Translations under genes and position numbers: made by a program
DNA from: Pedobacter arcticus A12
GTDB lineage: Bacteria; Bacteroidota; Bacteroidia; Sphingobacteriales; Sphingobacteriaceae
Length of the DNA: 64,000 nucleotides
Assembly: GCF_000302595.1 (NCBI RefSeq)
Contig: NZ_JH947125.1
Coordinates: 704,299-768,298 of the forward strand
Direction: 5' to 3'
The notes under the pieces: generated by a model
Told to the model about the DNA's origin: nothing
Database searches by the model: none
What the model saw: the letters and a program-made list of their open reading frames with translations, nothing else
In this document: positions 45,545 to 54,477 of the stretch, piece after piece
Numbering within the stretch: position 1 is the stretch's first letter
Layout of the letters: the number at the start of each line of letters is the position of its first letter

Positions 45545-46375
45545 TTATTTCGCTGATTTGAAGTGGTTTTGGATGTAAAGTAGCTGATATTGAATAGCCT
45601 CTCCCCAATAATCCCAGTTGTGTTTTCCCGGATTGGTTATAAAAGTATGCGGAATGTTGTTAAACAGCAGTTTCTCATGTAGCTTGACATTTACGTTGTA
45701 AAAAAAATCTTCGGTTCCACATTGAATAATTAACGCTAGGGACTTTGGTGTCAATAAGTTCGTAAGCTCCATAACCGTATTATTGTCCCAATTCTCTTTA
45801 TTGTCTGCATAAGTGCCTAAAGACTTTGCGATATCCCAGTTCAACGGAAAAGGTCTAAAATCTACTCCACCACTCATACTCCCAGCAACGCTGTACACAT
45901 CCTGATGTTTAAATGCTAAATATAAAGCACCGTGTCCGCCCATACTTAGACCGGTAATGGCCCTATTGTTTTTATTTGCTATGGTTTTGTAGGTTTTATC
46001 AATCCATTCTACCAGTTCTTTAGCAACGTAAGTTTCGTATTTGCTTTCAGGTGCTTTTGGAGCGTCAAAATACCAACTTCCGTAGTTCCCATCCGGGCAA
46101 ACAATCATCAACTGATATTCGTCAACTAAATTTTTTATTGCCGGGACTTTATTTGCCCAATTACTGTAATTTCCAGAATAGCCATGCAAAAGATAAACCA
46201 CGGGGAAAGTTTTTTTGTTATCGTAGCTATCCGGTTTTAAAACCACAGCTTTAATCTGTTTGTTCATTGAAGGACTAAAAGTATTCACCGTATCAACGGT
46301 TGCGCCGAAAGATTTGAAACTTATGAATAGGATTAAAAAAAAGATGATTTTGTTTAATGAGAGATTGGTTTTCAT
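45545..46375 (-). CDS. Secreted esterase (putative esterase / feruloyl-esterase D-like)
   Basis: 276 residues with signal peptide (SLNKIIFFLILFISFKSFG). The alpha/beta-hydrolase core has VVYLLHGYSGNYSNW (oxyanion), the nucleophile GLSMGGHGALYLA (GxSxG), Asp in QCGTEDFFYNVN and His in NPGKHNWDYWGEA. The family includes S-formylglutathione hydrolase and the Ig-free feruloyl/acetyl esterases found in glycan-degrading Bacteroidetes. Secretion and motif spacing favour a carbohydrate-ester substrate, but none can be named. Confidence 0.83.
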   Translation of the reverse strand: MKTNLSLNKIIFFLILFISFKSFGATVDTVNTFSPSMNKQIKAVVLKPDSYDNKKTFPVVYLLHGYSGNYSNWANKVPAIKNLVDEYQLMIVCPDGNYGSWYFDAPKAPESKYETYVAKELVEWIDKTYKTIANKNNRAITGLSMGGHGALYLAFKHQDVYSVAGSMSGGVDFRPFPLNWDIAKSLGTYADNKENWDNNTVMELTNLLTPKSLALIIQCGTEDFFYNVNVKLHEKLLFNNIPHTFITNPGKHNWDYWGEAIQYQLLYIQNHFKSAK

Positions 46376-46445
46376 TTTTTGGAAAGTATTGATTTTTTAT
46401 TAGACGAGTCAATTTATAAAAAATATCAATGGGAGCAAAAAAAGA

Positions 46446-46480
46446 AGCCTCACCCCAGCCCTCTCCGAAGGAGAGGGAGC
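46446..46480. repeat. 35-bp hairpin repeat, copy 2 (intergenic)
   Basis: Same 35-bp sequence by eye as 10081-10115, with the hairpin CCCTCTCC-GAA-GGAGAGGG. Here it lies between two minus-strand genes and is followed after some 60 bp by an AAC/CTAA-rich tract. Confidence 0.85.
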
Positions 46481-46579
46481 TATTTGCTAACGTTAATACT
46501 AATTGAAAATAGATTTTATCAAAGCTAATTAACTAATTCAACTTTGAACTAATTAACAAATCCCTAAAAAACGAACAAC

Positions 46580-47557
46580 CTAATCAACTAACCAACTATT
46601 ATACAAACTCCCTTGCACCACACCTTTTCTCTCAATCTCATTATCAATAAAAGTCTGGATTTCCGATTTTCTTAGGCCCCACTTTGGTGCAATCAACATG
46701 TCTAAATCCGATATCCCAAATAAGCGTTGGATAACTACATCAGGACGAAGTCTTGGTAAAAGTTCACATAAAAAGTCGGCGTATTCTTGCAGAGTGAAAA
46801 GCTTAAACGGATCTTTTTTATACTTAGCACCCATTATCGAGCCCTCCACAATGTGTAAATGGTGGAATTTTACAAAATTAATCTGTGGGTATTTATTGAT
46901 TTCATCGGCGTAAGCCAGCATCATTTCATGTGTTTCGCCGGGTAAACCAAAAATCGTGTGCACACAAATATCTAATTTACTTTTTGTCAGTAAAGCCATT
47001 ACATCTACAAACTCATCATGCGAGCAACCACGGTTAATCTGCGCTAAAGTTTCGTTGTAGATAGACTCCATGCCCATTTCTAAATCCACATCAACTCTAT
47101 TGGTATAACTTTCTAAAAGTGCTATTTTCTCTGCATCAATACAATCGGGTCTGGTTCCTACAGATAAACCTACAACATTGGTCATATCTACACTCAAAGC
47201 CTCATCGTACATTGTTTTTAAGTAATGTGCGGGAGCATAAGTATTGGTGTTCGGCTGAAAATAGATGATAAATTTTTCTGCTTTATAATGTTTCCACGCC
47301 CTTTCCATCCCAAACTCAATCTGCTGTTTCATGGTTTCCATGGTTCTTGAGGTTGGCGTAAAGGAATCTACATTGCAATAAGTGCAACCGCCATAGCCTT
47401 TAGAGCCATCTCTGTTAGGGCAGGTAAATCCACCATCCACAATTACTTTATACACCCTTTTCACCTTATACTTGTTTTTAAGGTGGGCGCTGTAATAATT
47501 ATAATTCTTTTCTCCGAAGGCTAGGGCTTTTTCCAATGTCAAATGATATTTTTGCAA
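46580..47557 (-). CDS. TIGR01212-family (YhcC-like) radical SAM protein
   Basis: 325 residues with the cluster-binding CPNRDGSKGYGGCTYCNVDS (Cys-x10-Cys-x2-Cys, the wide spacing of the TIGR01212/YhcC group), GLSVGTRPDC, and EMGMESI near the middle. Function in this family is not established. The only available start for the full N-terminus is TTG at 47557, because the next ATG falls beyond the metal motif. That TTG coincides with a -7-like element on the minus strand (see the divergent promoter), so the true start may be a few codons inside. Confidence 0.87.
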   Translation of the reverse strand: MQKYHLTLEKALAFGEKNYNYYSAHLKNKYKVKRVYKVIVDGGFTCPNRDGSKGYGGCTYCNVDSFTPTSRTMETMKQQIEFGMERAWKHYKAEKFIIYFQPNTNTYAPAHYLKTMYDEALSVDMTNVVGLSVGTRPDCIDAEKIALLESYTNRVDVDLEMGMESIYNETLAQINRGCSHDEFVDVMALLTKSKLDICVHTIFGLPGETHEMMLAYADEINKYPQINFVKFHHLHIVEGSIMGAKYKKDPFKLFTLQEYADFLCELLPRLRPDVVIQRLFGISDLDMLIAPKWGLRKSEIQTFIDNEIERKGVVQGSLYNSWLVD

Positions 47558-47562
47558 AGATA
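47547..47562. promoter_or_regulatory. Back-to-back divergent -7 elements
   Basis: TATTTTTG (47547-47554, plus) directly abuts CAAAGATA (47555-47562), whose complement is TATCTTTG on the minus strand. Both match TAnnTTTG. The plus element would serve corA with a leader of about 35 nt. The minus element overlaps the TTG start of the radical SAM gene. No clear TTG -33 boxes were seen. Confidence 0.5.
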
Positions 47563-47594
47563 CGAATTGAAAATTAATGTTATCTTGATGCCAA

Positions 47595-48548
47595 ATGCTT
47601 AGAATATATTACAAAAAGAACACTCGCTTAGCAAAAGAATCAGATGTTGAACTCTTGAGAGAGATTCCGATAGAGAGCTTGGTATGGGTTGATTTACAGA
47701 ATCCAACGATACAGGAAAAAGTGACGATAGAAACTTATTTCGATATCAAATATTCTTCAGAAGAAGAGTCTCAAGAGATTGAAAGTTCATCTCGCTTTAG
47801 CGAAATGGACAATGAAATTATAATTAACTCCAATTTTTTGTCAATTACGGCAGATGGATTTGCCTATAATCCGGTATCTATTATCTTAGAAAAAGGCATT
47901 CTTTTCACTTATCGCGATGATGATATTAAAACTTTTAGCGAATCTGTAAAAAAAATAAAAGCTAATCCAACCCTTTACATCAACGGTTACCAGATTTTGT
48001 CAACTGTTTTAGAAACCTGTATTGATCAAGATGCAGATTTAATCGAAAACATTGCAAAAGAAATCGCTGATTTAAACCGAAGTTTAAAAGCAACAAACGA
48101 GCGAGTAGATGAGGATGATTTATTGAAAATATCATCTTTGCAAAGTGATAATATGATGCTTCGTGAAAATATCATCGATAAACAGCGTTTGCTATCCTCA
48201 TTAATTAAATCATCTATTTTTCCGCAAGAGTTTATGGGTGTCTTGAAAATTATGATCAAGGATATCAGTTCGCTTTTAGAACACAATAAATTTGCTTTTG
48301 AGCGCTTGGAGTATCTACAAGATACTTTTATGGGTTTAATCAATATCGAACAAAACCGAATTATAAAAATTTTTACAGTTGCTACGGTTGCGTTTATGCC
48401 ACCAACTTTGATTGCCAGTATTTACGGAATGAACTTTGAAGGAATGCCCGAACTACATTGGCAATACGGTTATGTAGCGGCTATCTTCTTTATGATCATA
48501 TCTTCATTAGGAACACTGTTTTATTTTAGGAAAAAGAACTGGCTTTAA
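47595..48548 (+). CDS. corA: CorA-family magnesium/cobalt transporter
   Basis: 317 residues. A long acidic cytoplasmic funnel domain (ESLVWVDLQNPT, helical ILSTVLETCIDQDADLIENI) is followed by two C-terminal membrane helices, with the signature GMN in IYGMNFEGMPELHW between them and a basic tail (YFRKKNWL). CorA pentamers admit Mg2+, Co2+ or Ni2+. The EGMPEL loop is the usual one for the family. Divergent from the radical SAM gene with 37 bp between starts. Confidence 0.92.
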   Translation: MLRIYYKKNTRLAKESDVELLREIPIESLVWVDLQNPTIQEKVTIETYFDIKYSSEEESQEIESSSRFSEMDNEIIINSNFLSITADGFAYNPVSIILEKGILFTYRDDDIKTFSESVKKIKANPTLYINGYQILSTVLETCIDQDADLIENIAKEIADLNRSLKATNERVDEDDLLKISSLQSDNMMLRENIIDKQRLLSSLIKSSIFPQEFMGVLKIMIKDISSLLEHNKFAFERLEYLQDTFMGLINIEQNRIIKIFTVATVAFMPPTLIASIYGMNFEGMPELHWQYGYVAAIFFMIISSLGTLFYFRKKNWL

Positions 48549-48656
48549 TAAATAGCTATATCTTTTGATTGAGATTTTAGCCGAAATTTGCTTTTTCGCT
48601 TGAAATTTAAATGGATAAAACCTTATATTGGTTGCCTAAACTAATATAAACCTTTT

Positions 48657-48941
48657 ATGAATCACGGACCCGCGGCTGAGCTCGGCGTCGATAATGCTTC
48701 CGCTAAGAAAGCAAAATTGGGCGTTTGGTTTTTCCTAATCTACTCTTTTTTTTATGCCGGCTTTGTTGTTATTGGCGTTGTTAACTACGAATTATTAAGT
48801 CACGAAGTTGCTTTTGGATTAAATCTTGCCCTTTTCTACGGGATGGGATTAATTGTATTTGCAGTGCTTTTAGGCATATTATATAACTTTTTGTGCACCC
48901 GGTACGAAGACGAATTAAATAAGGAGGAACCTACAGCATGA
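48657..48941 (+). CDS. DUF485 membrane protein, partner of the symporter
   Basis: 94 residues with two membrane helices (GVWFFLIYSFFYAGFVVIGV and GLNLALFYGMGLIVFAVLL) and the DUF485 ending YNFLCTRYEDELN. DUF485 (YjcH-like) proteins are encoded just before acetate/monocarboxylate SSS symporters. It overlaps the next gene by 4 bp (ATGA), showing translational coupling; the downstream gene has its RBS AAGGAGG within this coding end. Confidence 0.88.
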   Translation: MNHGPAAELGVDNASAKKAKLGVWFFLIYSFFYAGFVVIGVVNYELLSHEVAFGLNLALFYGMGLIVFAVLLGILYNFLCTRYEDELNKEEPTA

Positions 48942-50851
48942 TCTACGAAGTTTCTTATCCCGCACTTTTTTTCTTTGTATTATTTGTCGGCTTTGTGCTC
49001 TGGCTTTCATTTTATTTTGCTCGTAAAACTAAATCAGCTTCCTCATATTACGCTGCCGGTGGCCAAATCCATTGGGCGGTAAACGGTGTGGCATTTGCCG
49101 GCGATTACCTTTCCGCTGCTTCTTTTTTAGGTATCTGCGGAATGATTGCAACCGTTGGTTTCGATGGTTTTTTATACTCTATAGGCTTTTTAGCTGGCTG
49201 GATTGTCGCACTATTTTTAATTGCCGAACCGCTAAAAAGATTAGGGAAGTATACATTTACAGATGCTTTAAATTCTACTTTTAAATCTCGGGCAATCACG
49301 CTTACAGCAGCAGTTAGTACATTAATTGTTTCTATGTTTTATCTAATCCCACAGATGGTGGGTGCAGGTGATTTAGTGACACCACTGCTTGGCTTGCCAC
49401 ATTGGGTGGGTGTTGTTTTAGTTGGTGTTGTCGTAATTGTAATTGTGGCTAGTGCCGGGATGACTTCTACCACGTATGTACAGTTTTTGAAAGGTGGTTT
49501 ATTGATTATTCTTTCTACCGTTTTAACCGTTTACATTCTTAAAAATGGATTTACATTAACACCAGATCACGAAGGTCAGCCTTATCATAAATTTATGACC
49601 ATTACGCCAGAAGTGGAAAACGGAAAGGTGTTGAAGGCAGATGATTGGAAAGTTTTAGGACAGCAAGTTGTAAAAGAAAAGACCTACGTCAATCTGGAAA
49701 AAGATAACATCTCGAGGTGGTTTTCACTAGCAGAAAAAGAAGGTAATTACACTTTAAAAGAAGCATTATCTATTGAAGAAACTGCCAATGGAAAGCTTTA
49801 TAACGGAGAGCCCGCTGCCAATAGAAAGTTTTACCAAGTAGGTAATATGAATAAAATTGTGGTTGATGGTAAAGAAGTTGAAAAAACTGGTCCGGTTGGT
49901 CCAGCAGAGTTTTTATCAACCATCGAAAAAAGTGAGTTGACACGCTTTGCAAAAGTTGATGTAAAAGACGGAGACCGTAACATTACGCTTTACGTCCAGA
50001 ACATAACACAAGGGAAAAGCTTTATGCTTCCAGGCTTAAAATATAAAATAGGCAAAGGTTCTAGTGTTTGGAGCAAAATGGATTTCATCTCTTTAATGCT
50101 TGCATTATTTTTAGGAACAGCTTCATTACCGCATATTTTAATTAGATATTATACGGTAAAATCACAGCGTGATGCTAGAAAATCGACAATTCTAGCGATT
50201 GGTGCAATTGGTGCTTTCTACGTACTTACCCTTTTTATGGGTTTGGGCGCAGCAGTAAATGGAGTAATGGATGTTGAATCCAGTAATATGGCGGCACCAC
50301 TTTTAGCAAAAGCTTTTGGTGTGGTCTTATTCTCTATCATTTCTGCGGTTGCCTTCGCCACCATTTTAGGTACGGTTGCGGGTTTAATTATAGCGTCTTC
50401 AGGTGCAATTGCACATGATTTGATTGAAAACTATTTCAAAATTAATCTAGAAGAAGACAAAAAAGTAAAAGCAGGTAAAATTGCCGCTTTTGGGGTGGGT
50501 GCGCTCGCAATCTGTTTAGGTATCGCTTTTAAAGGAATGAATGTTTCTTTTCTAGTAGGTTGGGCATTTTCTGTTGCTGCTTCGGCTAATTTACCTGCAA
50601 TTTTGTTTCTTTTATTTTGGAAAAAAACAACTGCAAATGGTATAGCATCTTCTATTGTGGTAGGTATTGTATCGTCATTGGCGATTATTTTAACGTCGCC
50701 TACCATGTGGGAGCGATATGGACTAGCTCCAGCAACAGCCCTGCATCAATTAGATAATCCTGCTATCATTTCGTTTCCATTGGCGGTACTAACAGTTTGG
50801 TTGGTGTCTTTGTTGGGGAAAAAGAAAGCAGTTAAAAGTGTTTTGGCTTAA
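48938..50851 (+). CDS. Sodium:solute symporter, acetate/monocarboxylate type
   Basis: 637 residues with about 13 membrane helices: SASSYYAAGGQIHWAVNGVA and FAGDYLSAASFLGICGMIA (SSS signature), MFYLIPQMVGAGDLV and TASLPHILIRYYTV. Pairing with DUF485 points to the ActP/VC_2705 group that takes up acetate or similar acids with Na+ or H+. A hydrophilic insert of about 165 residues (roughly 205-370, with a repeated Glu/Lys-rich section) sits between helices 6 and 7 and makes the protein longer than E. coli ActP. It ends with a strong terminator. Confidence 0.9.
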   Translation: MIYEVSYPALFFFVLFVGFVLWLSFYFARKTKSASSYYAAGGQIHWAVNGVAFAGDYLSAASFLGICGMIATVGFDGFLYSIGFLAGWIVALFLIAEPLKRLGKYTFTDALNSTFKSRAITLTAAVSTLIVSMFYLIPQMVGAGDLVTPLLGLPHWVGVVLVGVVVIVIVASAGMTSTTYVQFLKGGLLIILSTVLTVYILKNGFTLTPDHEGQPYHKFMTITPEVENGKVLKADDWKVLGQQVVKEKTYVNLEKDNISRWFSLAEKEGNYTLKEALSIEETANGKLYNGEPAANRKFYQVGNMNKIVVDGKEVEKTGPVGPAEFLSTIEKSELTRFAKVDVKDGDRNITLYVQNITQGKSFMLPGLKYKIGKGSSVWSKMDFISLMLALFLGTASLPHILIRYYTVKSQRDARKSTILAIGAIGAFYVLTLFMGLGAAVNGVMDVESSNMAAPLLAKAFGVVLFSIISAVAFATILGTVAGLIIASSGAIAHDLIENYFKINLEEDKKVKAGKIAAFGVGALAICLGIAFKGMNVSFLVGWAFSVAASANLPAILFLLFWKKTTANGIASSIVVGIVSSLAIILTSPTMWERYGLAPATALHQLDNPAIISFPLAVLTVWLVSLLGKKKAVKSVLA

Positions 50852-50871
50852 CCTAAACATATAAAAAGATT

Positions 50872-50918
50872 AAATGCTTCCTATCAAAGTTGTTTTGATA
50901 GGAAGCATTTTTTTTTGG
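50872..50918. terminator. Strong terminator after the symporter gene
   Basis: A perfect 17-bp stem AAATGCTTCCTATCAAA (50872-50888) / TTTGATAGGAAGCATTT (50894-50910) with loop GTTGT and eight further T. The A-side can serve the convergent M28 gene weakly. Confidence 0.92.
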
Positions 50919-50970
50919 TTCATTCGAGCTCTTTATTGCTCGGATGGTTTTTTCCAGGCGGTTTTGGTTT

Positions 50971-52266
50971 TTAAAACGTTTGTATAAATTTCACCATGAG
51001 CTTGAAATAATTTTCAAATGCGGTGAGCGGTAAGTTTTCGGGTCTGTCGTAAATATCATGATAGGCTGGTGTACCGCCTAACGTGTAGATGAAAAACGCA
51101 GGTACACCTACTTCATAAAAAGGGCAATGGTCACTTTTGCATGCTTCTCCTCTTATGTCTACTTTCGGTACAAGTTTATAAATATCATTTAGTTTTACCA
51201 GCTGGTCAAATTGCGGACGAAATATCTTCCCGTTTACAACCTTAATCCCGTCTTCTCCGGTGCCTGCTAAATCAAAATTCAGCATGAATTTAATTTTAGA
51301 TAAATCAATTAGCGGTTGTTTTACAAAAGCTTTCGATCCTAAAAGCCCAATTTCTTCTCCAGAGAATGCAATGAATACCGTATTGTACTTTGGTGCATTT
51401 TTAGCATAATAACGTACCAAATTAAGCATGAAAGTGGTTCCGCTGGCATTGTCGTTAGCGCCAGGAAAGTAAACCTTTTTACCAAGCAATCCAAGATGAT
51501 CAAAGTGAGCGCTGATTAGGATCGTAGAGTCTGATGCAGAAGTTCCTTTCACCATCCCTACAACATTTCGGGTGCGGTAATTGGGAATTAATTTAGCTTC
51601 AATATTTACGGTAAGTGTACGAACAGTAGCCGGATCAAGGCCTTTTTTATTAACGTGTAGGACTGGTCTTGGGTTTTGATAAGTTAGTGAGGTCCAAGTC
51701 AGCTTATCTTCACTAAATAAAATAAGCCCTTTAAAGTCAAAGCTGGCGTTCGTTTTAAGTTTAATGATGTTGTCTGAGACCACTTGTTTTAAATCGGCAC
51801 TTTCCCCGCTAGGGATTCTATTATCTAATAAAATAAAGGCTCCTTTAGCTCGGTTAACCAATGTCATTAGTTTTTCTGGCGTATTGATGGCTATCCGAGT
51901 GACAGGAATTACAGGATAGGTTCCTTTTACAGACGGACTTGTAGCATCTACCAAGTAGTCTACAGCGGTTTGGAGTAATTGACCATCTAATTTTACTTCT
52001 ACTTTCCCTGGGAATGTATTTGCTGATAGTTCAAAATCTTGGAAATAGGAGTTTCTGTTTAAGGGTATAAGTCCTGATTTTTTAAATTCAGACGCAATAA
52101 ATGCCGAAGCAATTTTATCACCATTAGCTTCATAACCTCTACCTTTAAATGCAGGGCTAGCTAGCTTTTTGATTACTTTTTTGGAATACTCCATATCTTG
52201 GGCCTTAACCGTAATACTCATTACAATTAAGACGAAACAGAGGAGAGAAGTTGTGATTTTTTTCAT
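50971..52266 (-). CDS. M28-family metallopeptidase, secreted
   Basis: 431 residues with signal peptide (TSLLCFVLIVMSITVKAQ). A PA-like middle segment is followed by the M28 zinc motifs: ISAHFDHLG (His), GANDNASGT (bridging Asp), FSGEEIGLLGS (Glu-Glu) and, near the end, VPAFFIYTLGGTPAYHDIYD (His). These are co-catalytic zinc aminopeptidases acting outside the cytoplasm. Cys in KSDHCPFYEVG is typical. Substrate peptide unknown. Confidence 0.9.
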   Translation of the reverse strand: MKKITTSLLCFVLIVMSITVKAQDMEYSKKVIKKLASPAFKGRGYEANGDKIASAFIASEFKKSGLIPLNRNSYFQDFELSANTFPGKVEVKLDGQLLQTAVDYLVDATSPSVKGTYPVIPVTRIAINTPEKLMTLVNRAKGAFILLDNRIPSGESADLKQVVSDNIIKLKTNASFDFKGLILFSEDKLTWTSLTYQNPRPVLHVNKKGLDPATVRTLTVNIEAKLIPNYRTRNVVGMVKGTSASDSTILISAHFDHLGLLGKKVYFPGANDNASGTTFMLNLVRYYAKNAPKYNTVFIAFSGEEIGLLGSKAFVKQPLIDLSKIKFMLNFDLAGTGEDGIKVVNGKIFRPQFDQLVKLNDIYKLVPKVDIRGEACKSDHCPFYEVGVPAFFIYTLGGTPAYHDIYDRPENLPLTAFENYFKLMVKFIQTF

Positions 52267-52676
52267 TTTTAGTGGGTGTTTGTTTTTTGGAAAAGCCGAT
52301 ATTTTAAAGCTATATTTTTTGGTGTTCCGGTATATAAAAATAGTTCAAATAACTACGCTCGTTGTTTTACTTTAAATAAAAGAGCTACTCGTTATTGACC
52401 AACTCTTCAAAAGTTAGTTTGTCAGAATATTTAATTTTAAACCGGGTTATAATTCAATTATATGCTACGTTTGCGCACACGAATGTACATTTATTTTTTT
52501 AATTCGATTATCTTGATTGATTTCGAGCGTTTTAGATTCTGTTAACCATATTTCATTTAAGCTTCTGAGTTGCTAAATACTTGACTTCCCGTCTCAGCAT
52601 TTTTTAAAATAAATATGGTTTTATAGATTTCTTATATTTAAATTTAGCTTGGCTAAATTAATCGAAGGTTAAATCA
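52267..52676. other. 410-bp AT-rich intergenic region without a gene
   Basis: It separates two divergently read genes (M28 on minus, 52677 on plus). I see no ORF with coding character, no RNA fold and no repeat. It must hold both promoters; no convincing TTG/TAnnTTTG pair was found. Confidence 0.6.
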
Positions 52677-53807
52677 ATGGTTGCAACAATTTCGTTAAGG
52701 AAACTATTATTAATCTCGTTTATTTTTGTTCAAATGGTTATCTCCTGTAAAAAGGATGAACGTGGAGCTGTTAAACCACCTAAGCAAGATGATACCGCGG
52801 TGCTAGAATCCTATCTAACCTACGTTCCAAGTACCAAGAAAATTTCGCTAATGGCTACTGCAGAAGGACGTGTGTTGCCAGACGGAAGTGCCAATATCAG
52901 GCAGTTGACAGATGTGGGCTGGACCCATCCTTCGGTAATGTATTTCGAGAACGGCTGGAATAATTATAAATATTGGATGGCGATCACCCCTTACCCCTCC
53001 ACAATCAACGAATTTGAAAACCCAACAATCTTCTGTTCTAACAACGGTAAGGATTGGAAAGAACCTTTAGGTATTTTAAATCCGATTGAGAAAGCACCAG
53101 TAAACCCCGGTTATAATTCAGACGTTAATCTGTTTTTTGAAAATGGTGTGATGTATTGCTTTTGGCGAGGCACTTATATTCAAGATCCGATCTTAAATAA
53201 AATGGTAGACGGAAGGAGTTTACTTTACCGCACCTCCACTGATGGTGTACACTGGTCGCAAAAGAAACTGATCAATAGCTGGAATCTTCAAGGTGTGGAT
53301 TTAATTGCCCCAAGTGTTTTAAAAGAAGCCGATAAATACTATTGCTATGGTGTTTCTACTGGAGAAACAATGCCAGGGACGTATTACACAAATTATGCTA
53401 TCCGAAAAATGATTCATCATGATATCCATGATTTTAAAGTGGATAAAACGAAAGGTTATGAGCTGGTGAATGTTGAAAACCGACCTTGGGGGCAAGATCA
53501 GGAACCTTGGCACCTAGAGGTGAAGAGGTTTAAAAATCTGTGGTTTATGTTAATTTCAACCACTTCAAATAATAGCTATGGTAGTGGCGGACGTTTATTT
53601 TTAGGGTACAGTAAGGACGGTACAAACTTTAAATTTGGAAATCGGCCTTTGGTAAATGTTACTTACGCTTATAAATCCTCTTTTGAACTGTATGAAGGGA
53701 AAGAAAATAAATTTCTAAACATCAAATTATGGAGGGCATCCAGCCTTGGCTGGGTTATTTTCTACGATGAGTTTTCTATAGAAGGCTATTTTGGCGAAAA
53801 AGTATAG
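52677..53807 (+). CDS. Lipoprotein with beta-propeller glycosidase-like fold
   Basis: 376 residues, lipobox MVISCKKD. The body looks like a five-bladed propeller of the GH43/GH32/GH130-like class: TDVGWTHPSVMYFENGWNNY, PTIFCSNNGKDW, SDVNLFFENGVMYCFWRG, DGVHWSQK and IAPSVLKEADKYYCYGVS. Blades carry NGKDW/DGVHW turns. The catalytic acids cannot be assigned, so it may be an enzyme or a binding protein. It stands alone and no PUL genes flank it. Confidence 0.68.
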   Translation: MVATISLRKLLLISFIFVQMVISCKKDERGAVKPPKQDDTAVLESYLTYVPSTKKISLMATAEGRVLPDGSANIRQLTDVGWTHPSVMYFENGWNNYKYWMAITPYPSTINEFENPTIFCSNNGKDWKEPLGILNPIEKAPVNPGYNSDVNLFFENGVMYCFWRGTYIQDPILNKMVDGRSLLYRTSTDGVHWSQKKLINSWNLQGVDLIAPSVLKEADKYYCYGVSTGETMPGTYYTNYAIRKMIHHDIHDFKVDKTKGYELVNVENRPWGQDQEPWHLEVKRFKNLWFMLISTTSNNSYGSGGRLFLGYSKDGTNFKFGNRPLVNVTYAYKSSFELYEGKENKFLNIKLWRASSLGWVIFYDEFSIEGYFGEKV

Positions 53808-53853
53808 GTTTTCAACTTGTTTTTATCAGCATTCTTAATCTAACTAGCTTAGT

Positions 53854-54327
53854 TTAAGCGCCACCACCAGCTATAAGACTAAATAAAAACGCAAAAAAGT
53901 AAAAACCGATCGCAACCAAAGCAAGCATCCCAATAAATTTGAACAAGGCCCGTAACCTATCAAAACTGTAATCAATAGATTCCTGATCGTTGTGCTCAAT
54001 AGCTTGCTTCATATAAACTGAAAAATCATAGATGTATTTAGACGGAAAGTAATACAACACGCCCATAATTGCGTAAGCAACTGCCATGGTGTTATTCGCC
54101 ATAGGTACTGATTGTCCGGCTGCGGCTAGTTGTTTTGCAATTTCATCGCCCATAAATGCCATTGCAAATGCAACAATCAGCAAAATACCACAAACAGAAA
54201 AGCCAACTATTCCTACAAATCTTGCCCACTTCGCGATTTCAGCAAATAGGTTTTTAGTTTTAGGCGTAAAATTTAAAGGCTTATCATTTTCCGTCTCAAA
54301 CGATGGTTTAACTTCTTCTTCTTGCAT
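53854..54327 (-). CDS. DUF5362-like membrane protein
   Basis: 157 residues with a soluble N-terminal part and three to four hydrophobic segments (VGIVGFSVCGILLIVAFAMA, AVAYAIMGVLYYFPSKYIYD, FIGMLALVAIGFYFFAFLF). The phrase YDFSVYMKQAIEHNDQESID between helices is typical of the small Bacteroidetes family often called DUF5362. No known function. It is divergent from ychF with 150 bp between. Confidence 0.7.
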   Translation of the reverse strand: MQEEEVKPSFETENDKPLNFTPKTKNLFAEIAKWARFVGIVGFSVCGILLIVAFAMAFMGDEIAKQLAAAGQSVPMANNTMAVAYAIMGVLYYFPSKYIYDFSVYMKQAIEHNDQESIDYSFDRLRALFKFIGMLALVAIGFYFFAFLFSLIAGGGA

Positions 54328-54410
54328 AGCTACTAAATTTAACAGATGTTGATGTTTTAACGCTGTTTATAAAACTCTTGCGAAACTAAAAAAATATACG
54401 CTTATTCTAT

Positions 54411-54418
54411 TATCTTTG
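54411..54418 (+). promoter_or_regulatory. -7 promoter element of ychF
   Basis: TATCTTTG, an exact TAnnTTTG match, followed by GCGCCC. It would give a leader of roughly 55 nt before the ychF ATG. No TTG at the expected -33 distance, so the call rests on the -7 element. Confidence 0.55.
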
Positions 54419-54477
54419 CGCCCAAATTGCGTGATTTTACGTGGTTTATGCAAATAAGAATATTCAAATAAAAAGAT

